DNA of 64,000 nucleotides from UBA6244 sp965140775. GTDB lineage: Bacteria; Bacteroidota; Bacteroidia; Bacteroidales; F082. Under the pieces are notes generated by a model. The model was not told the origin of the DNA. It saw nothing but the letters and a program-made list of their open reading frames with translations, and did no database searches. Numbering within the stretch: position 1 is the stretch's first letter; each line of letters begins with the position of its first letter. The stretch lies in NCBI GenBank assembly GCA_965140775.1, contig OZ223471.1, forward strand, positions 434,001-498,000. Direction: 5' to 3'. Positions 59,971-64,000 of this stretch are shown here, in pieces. The translations under genes and the position numbers were made by a program.

Positions 59971-60780
59971 ATGGAAAAAAAGAGGGTGCTTTTTGTTAAT
60001 CAGGAGATAACACCCTATCTGCCTGAGACTCCTCTAAGCAAAATTGGTCGGTTTCTACCACAAAAGATCCAGGAAAAGGGAAAAGAAATTCGGACTTTCA
60101 TGCCACGTTATGGTCTGGTTAACGAACGAAGAAACCAGCTGCACGAGGTAATTCGGCTTTCGGGGATGAACCTGATTATCGACGACATCGACCATCCCCT
60201 GATCATCAAGGTGGCCTCCATTCAGCAAGCCCGCATGCAGGTCTATTTTATTGACAACGAGGACTTCTTTCACCGAAAATTTCTATTTCGCGACAAGGCC
60301 AAAAAGTTTTTCGACGACAACGACGAGCGTACCGTGTTTTTCTCCAAAGGCGTGCTCGAAACCGTTAAAAAACTGGGTTGGGCACCCGACATCATCCACA
60401 CCCACGGCTGGTTTTCCAGCCTGCTGCCTTTTTACGTCAGAACTGCCTACAAAAACAGCCCCATTTTCAACGACCTGAAAATAATCTGTAGCCTTTACGA
60501 CGATGATTTTGCCGAATCGTTTAAGTCGGGTTTTGTGGACAAGATTCGCATGAATGGCATTGAAGAAGAACAACTGGAACACTATAAAAATGGTTCTTAC
60601 GTTTCATTGATGAAAGGAGCCATCGATAATGCAGATGCCCTCATCATGGGTAGCCCAAAAATCAACAAGGAGCTCATGGATTATGCAGTGGCTTCGGGCA
60701 AACCGATGCTGGATTATCAAGGCGAAGAAGACTATTTTAATGTTTATAACGATTTTTATGATCAAATTATCGAAGGATAA
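59971..60780 (+). CDS. Glycogen/starch synthase GT5, catalytic N-terminal domain only
   Basis: 269 aa. The start RVLFVNQEITPYLPETPLSKIGRFLP parallels the GT5 N-terminus (KxGGL region, here KIGRFLP). VYFIDNEDFFHRK, FFSKGVLETVKKLGWAPDIIHTHGWFSSLLPFY and DNADALIMGSP also fit the first Rossmann domain. The usual C-terminal Rossmann domain is missing. Short ~270-residue forms are widespread in Bacteroidota, so this is probably not a truncation. Activity cannot be judged from sequence. The next gene begins 23 bp before its stop. Confidence 0.85.
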   Translation: MEKKRVLFVNQEITPYLPETPLSKIGRFLPQKIQEKGKEIRTFMPRYGLVNERRNQLHEVIRLSGMNLIIDDIDHPLIIKVASIQQARMQVYFIDNEDFFHRKFLFRDKAKKFFDDNDERTVFFSKGVLETVKKLGWAPDIIHTHGWFSSLLPFYVRTAYKNSPIFNDLKIICSLYDDDFAESFKSGFVDKIRMNGIEEEQLEHYKNGSYVSLMKGAIDNADALIMGSPKINKELMDYAVASGKPMLDYQGEEDYFNVYNDFYDQIIEG

Positions 60781-62110
60781 CCAACCCGGACTTGTGCCGG
60801 TGTCCATTGTTGGAATATTACTCGTAGCCGTTATTTCTTTATTTTCCTCCTGCGCCAAAGAGCCCGGAAAAATTGGGTTGATTGTTCAGCCCGAGGATAG
60901 TTGGCTAAAAGTGTCTTACACCGACACATCAACGGTGTATGCCTATACAAAGTTAGATACTGCTGTGCGTTCGGACGAGTTGACACGTAATTCGGTGGGC
61001 GCCATCAACGACCCGGTGTTTGGCTATACCAAGGCCTCATTTGCCACTCAGGTGGCACCCGAAACCTATGGTCATGGGTTTGGGATCTCACCGGTGCTCG
61101 ACTCCCTGGTGCTACAGATTCTATACAGTGGAGCCTATGGGGATACCAATACCACGATTACGCTCCGTACATACGAAATGGATACCATCTTGCACCGCGA
61201 TAGTGTGTTTTACAGCAACATCGATTTCCGTACTTTCGATATCAATTACAGCGATTATTCTTTCATGCCACGGCCTCACGACAGTGTAGAGTTTTTGGAA
61301 GACACCGTGGCCCCGATGATTCGCATCAACCTCAGCAACCTCAACACTGCATTGGGCGAAAAACTGATTCATGCCAGCGAAACCGAAATGGAAGATGCCG
61401 AGAACTTTCAGTCGTTTTTCAAAGGTTTGTATATTACCTGTGATGATGTTAGTTCCACAGGTACACTGGCCTATTTCGACCTCACCCTGGCCCAATCGAA
61501 ACTGACCATCTACTACAGGAACGAAACCCAGGAATCCCTCCAATTTGATTACCTGATTAGCACCTCCATGGCCCGGGTAAATAGATACCAACACGACTAT
61601 ACCAACGCCAGTCCTGAATTCAGACAACAGGTCATCAATGGCGATACGGCTTTGGGCCGACAGGTTTTTTATACCCAGGGATATGCCGGAACCAAAACAG
61701 TGGTTAAGGTACCCTTTCCCGAAGCATGGCGGAAGCTAAAAAATGTAGCTGTAAACGAGGCCAAACTCGTGTTGCCCGGCTATGGCGGAACCCAATTTTA
61801 TGGAGCTCCGGGACAACTGGCATTGGTAAAAATTCTGGAAGACGGAAGCTACGACTTCATGCCCGATCAGTACGAGGGAGAGGACTATTTTGGTGGTTAC
61901 TATCAATCAGGTTCCGACAGATATGAATTTCGCATTACCAGATATATACAATCACTCATCAGCGATAGTACCACCGTTGATCTGGGATTGTACCTGTTCG
62001 TTAATTCGGGCTCCGTTAATCCGGAGAGTTATATCTTCAATGGATATCAACCTGCCATCGATACAGCAGCACGAATGAAGCTGGAGATTTTATACACCGA
62101 CCTCGATTAG
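60758..62110 (+). CDS. DUF4270-family lipoprotein
   Basis: 450 aa from the ATG at 60758; the reading frame extends 43 codons inside the previous gene, so the start with a proper signal is chosen. The signal peptide ends ISLFSSC, a lipobox. The body has KIGLIVQPEDSWLKVSYTDTSTV, SVGAINDPVFGYTKASFATQV, TLAYFDLTLAQSKLTIYYR, and C-terminal AARMKLEILYTDLD, typical of DUF4270. It overlaps the glycogen synthase gene by 23 bp, which implies translational coupling. Function unknown. Confidence 0.82.
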   Translation: MIKLSKDNQPGLVPVSIVGILLVAVISLFSSCAKEPGKIGLIVQPEDSWLKVSYTDTSTVYAYTKLDTAVRSDELTRNSVGAINDPVFGYTKASFATQVAPETYGHGFGISPVLDSLVLQILYSGAYGDTNTTITLRTYEMDTILHRDSVFYSNIDFRTFDINYSDYSFMPRPHDSVEFLEDTVAPMIRINLSNLNTALGEKLIHASETEMEDAENFQSFFKGLYITCDDVSSTGTLAYFDLTLAQSKLTIYYRNETQESLQFDYLISTSMARVNRYQHDYTNASPEFRQQVINGDTALGRQVFYTQGYAGTKTVVKVPFPEAWRKLKNVAVNEAKLVLPGYGGTQFYGAPGQLALVKILEDGSYDFMPDQYEGEDYFGGYYQSGSDRYEFRITRYIQSLISDSTTVDLGLYLFVNSGSVNPESYIFNGYQPAIDTAARMKLEILYTDLD

Positions 62111-62164
62111 TACCCGGCCAAAACAATTTATTCCGATTGTTTTACGGTGTATATATTTGTTTTA

Positions 62165-62172
62165 TACTTTTG
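62165..62172 (+). promoter_or_regulatory. Putative -7 box of glmS
   Basis: TACTTTTG matches TAnnTTTG, 24 nt before the ATG at 62197. Confidence 0.45.
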
Positions 62173-62196
62173 CCCATCTAACCTAAACTAATCACT

Positions 62197-64000
62197 ATGT
62201 GCGGAATTGTAGCTTATGTAGGAAAAAAACAAGCATACCCCATTCTAATAAAAGGATTACAACGACTCGAATACCGAGGATACGACAGCGCAGGAATTGC
62301 TTTGCTAAACTCCGGTTTAAAAACCTATAAATCAAGTGGAAAAGTCGCAGATTTGATGACTTATGTGGAGGATAAAGACCTTTCCGGCGAGTTGGGAATT
62401 GCACACACCCGCTGGGCTACCCATGGCGAACCCAATACAGTAAATGCCCATCCTCATTACTCGCAAACCAAATCGTTGTCGATTATCCACAATGGAATTA
62501 TTGAAAACTATGTCCTTCTCAAGGAAGAATTGATAAGCAGAGGTTATACCTTTGAATCGGATACGGATTCGGAAGTGTTGATTAACCTCATCGAAGATAT
62601 ACAACTTAACGAGCAAGTGCTTCTGGATGAGGCAGTTCGTATTGCATTGAATCAGGTAGTGGGTGCATATGCCATCGTCATACTTTCGGCAGATCATCCC
62701 AACACCATCATCGCTGCCCGTAAGGGAAGTCCTTTGGTGATTGGTATTGGAGATGGTGATTACTATGTGGCATCCGACGCTACACCTATCATCGAATACA
62801 CCAAAAACGTGGTATATCTGGAAGATGAAGAGGTAGCCGTGCTCACGCGTGGCGAGAGTTTGAAATTGCGCGACATTAAAAACCACGAAAAAACCCCTTA
62901 TGTTCAACAGCTCGAAATGAACCTGAGCGAGCTCGAAAAAGGTGGATATGAGCATTTTATGCTTAAAGAAATTTACGAACAACCCCGTTCCATAAAGGAT
63001 AGCATGAGGGGGCGTATCAATGCCAACAAAGGTCTGGTTTCGGTGGGTGGTATTGTTGATTACGAGCAAAAAATACTTGCAGCCAACCGCATTGTCATCA
63101 TTGCCTGTGGCACTTCCTGGCATGCAGGATTGGTGGGTGAGTACTTGTTTGAAGACCTTGCCCGTATTCCGGTGGAAGTGGAATATGCTTCCGAATTCAG
63201 ATACCGCAATCCCATTATCAACGAAGGAGATGTGGTCATCGCCATTTCTCAATCGGGCGAAACGGCCGATACCCTGGCTGCCATTGAGCTGGCCAAATCT
63301 AAAGGTGCCACGATTCTGGGAATTTGCAACGTTGTAGGCTCCTCCATTGCCCGGGCTACCCATGCCGGATCGTACACCCATGCCGGACCCGAAATCGGTG
63401 TTGCTTCTACCAAAGCCTTTACAGCACAAGTTACCGTATTGGCATTGATGGCTTTGCGGATGGCCGAGCTCAAGGGTACCATTCCACGTTCACGTTTCAT
63501 CCGTTTGCTGCATGAATTGGAAAACCTTCCTGCCAAAGTGGAAAAAGTACTTCAGGATGGTGGCGTGGCCGAAATGATTGCTGCCCAATTTAAAGATGTA
63601 CAGCATTTCTTGTATCTGGGACGTGGGTATAATTTCCCCGTGGCCCTCGAAGGAGCACTCAAACTAAAGGAAATCAGCTATATACATGCCGAAGGTTATC
63701 CTGCCGCCGAAATGAAACACGGCCCCATTGCACTCATCGACGAAAATATGCCTGTGGTATTTATTGCCACCAGTAAAGGGATTTATGATAAGGTGGTGAG
63801 CAATATCCAGGAAGTGAAAGCCCGCAGTGGAAAAATCATCGCCATTGTAACCGAAGGTGATACCGCCGTACGCGAAATGGCCGATTTTGTTATTGAAATC
63901 CCCGATACAGAAGAGATGTTGGTTCCTTTGTTGGCCACCATCCCATTGCAGAAACTTGCTTATTATATTGCGGTGATGCGTGGTTGCAATGTGGACATGC
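62197..64000 (+). CDS. glmS: Glucosamine-6-phosphate synthase (partial at window end)
   Basis: 601 codons present of about 613. The N-terminal Cys1 nucleophile is seen in MCGIVAYVG. The glutaminase domain includes RLEYRGYDSAG, AHTRWATHG, NGIIENY. The isomerase part has two SIS domains: CGTSWHAG, ISQSGETADT, ASTKAFTAQV and LGRGYNFPVALEGALKLKEISYIHAEGY-type, then HGPIALID. It makes glucosamine-6-phosphate from fructose-6-phosphate and glutamine for cell wall precursors. The last ~12 residues lie outside the window. Confidence 0.97.
   Translation, partial: MCGIVAYVGKKQAYPILIKGLQRLEYRGYDSAGIALLNSGLKTYKSSGKVADLMTYVEDKDLSGELGIAHTRWATHGEPNTVNAHPHYSQTKSLSIIHNGIIENYVLLKEELISRGYTFESDTDSEVLINLIEDIQLNEQVLLDEAVRIALNQVVGAYAIVILSADHPNTIIAARKGSPLVIGIGDGDYYVASDATPIIEYTKNVVYLEDEEVAVLTRGESLKLRDIKNHEKTPYVQQLEMNLSELEKGGYEHFMLKEIYEQPRSIKDSMRGRINANKGLVSVGGIVDYEQKILAANRIVIIACGTSWHAGLVGEYLFEDLARIPVEVEYASEFRYRNPIINEGDVVIAISQSGETADTLAAIELAKSKGATILGICNVVGSSIARATHAGSYTHAGPEIGVASTKAFTAQVTVLALMALRMAELKGTIPRSRFIRLLHELENLPAKVEKVLQDGGVAEMIAAQFKDVQHFLYLGRGYNFPVALEGALKLKEISYIHAEGYPAAEMKHGPIALIDENMPVVFIATSKGIYDKVVSNIQEVKARSGKIIAIVTEGDTAVREMADFVIEIPDTEEMLVPLLATIPLQKLAYYIAVMRGCNVDM

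Noticed and set aside
62332..63429. 365-aa ORF on the minus strand
   Set aside because: Antisense shadow of glmS, which is unbroken and strongly conserved.

Overview
The window looks like chromosomal DNA of an anaerobic or facultatively anaerobic member of the Bacteroidota, probably Bacteroidales/Marinilabiliales. The evidence is a SusC/SusD pair, type IX secretion (T9SS) C-terminal sorting domains, Bacteroidota-type -7 promoter boxes (TAnnTTTG), lipobox outer-membrane lipoproteins, a short GT5 glycogen synthase, DUF4270 and DUF4421 proteins, and ferredoxin-containing ATPases. No rRNA, tRNA or CRISPR array was recognised.

Layout. 1-322: broken 3' end of a RhuM-family gene. 0.5-17.3 kb: a mannose-oriented polysaccharide utilisation locus. 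On the + strand it has a secreted T9SS protein, a T9SS-sorted beta-propeller-like protein and a GntR/UTRA repressor. On the - strand is an apparent eight-gene operon: susC, susD, manA, MFS sugar transporter, ROK kinase, GH92 alpha-mannosidase fused to an SGNH esterase, a lipoprotein paralogue of the propeller protein, and a feruloyl/S-formyl-type esterase. A 15-bp sequence containing an inverted repeat lies at both promoter regions and is a candidate GntR operator. 17.4-23.6 kb: an FN3-like lipoprotein and an exported TPR-CHAT caspase-like protein, divergent from a sigma-factor-like protein and a membrane anti-sigma-like protein.

23.6-24.9, 40.6-42.1 and 54.3-55.05 kb: three copies of a composite non-coding repeat built of short palindromes with 3-nt loops and degenerate period-8 arrays. 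The first copy is inverted relative to the other two. 24.9-40.6 kb holds mostly housekeeping and envelope genes: a small zinc protein, GGGP synthase, DPP-IV-like peptidase, FG-GAP propeller, T9SS arylsulfotransferase, DUF3575-like protein, TPR hybrid histidine kinase, AI-2E transporter, ECF sigma/anti-sigma pair and an M64 peptidase. 42.1-48.6 kb is an eight-gene operon: DUF5320, two MinD-type ATPases with inserted ferredoxin domains, an unknown protein, two NifX-like proteins, a 10-TM metal exporter family protein and an old-yellow-enzyme-type Fe-S flavin oxidoreductase. A perfect palindrome sits inside its promoter.

48.8-51 kb: a DUF4421 outer-membrane protein gene flanked by two ~500-bp direct duplications, each encoding a 113-aa secreted peptide with YIxDIPFxT repeats. 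51-54.2 kb: rodA and mrdA. A 171-bp MITE-like element lies at 55.1 kb. 55.5-64 kb: radical SAM protein, polyprenyl synthase, PhoR/PhoB-like two-component system, outer-membrane barrel, glycogen synthase, DUF4270 lipoprotein and glmS, which is cut by the window end.

The least explained features are the palindrome-string repeats, the exported TPR-CHAT/sigma/anti-sigma locus, the MinD-ferredoxin operon and the DIPFxT peptides.
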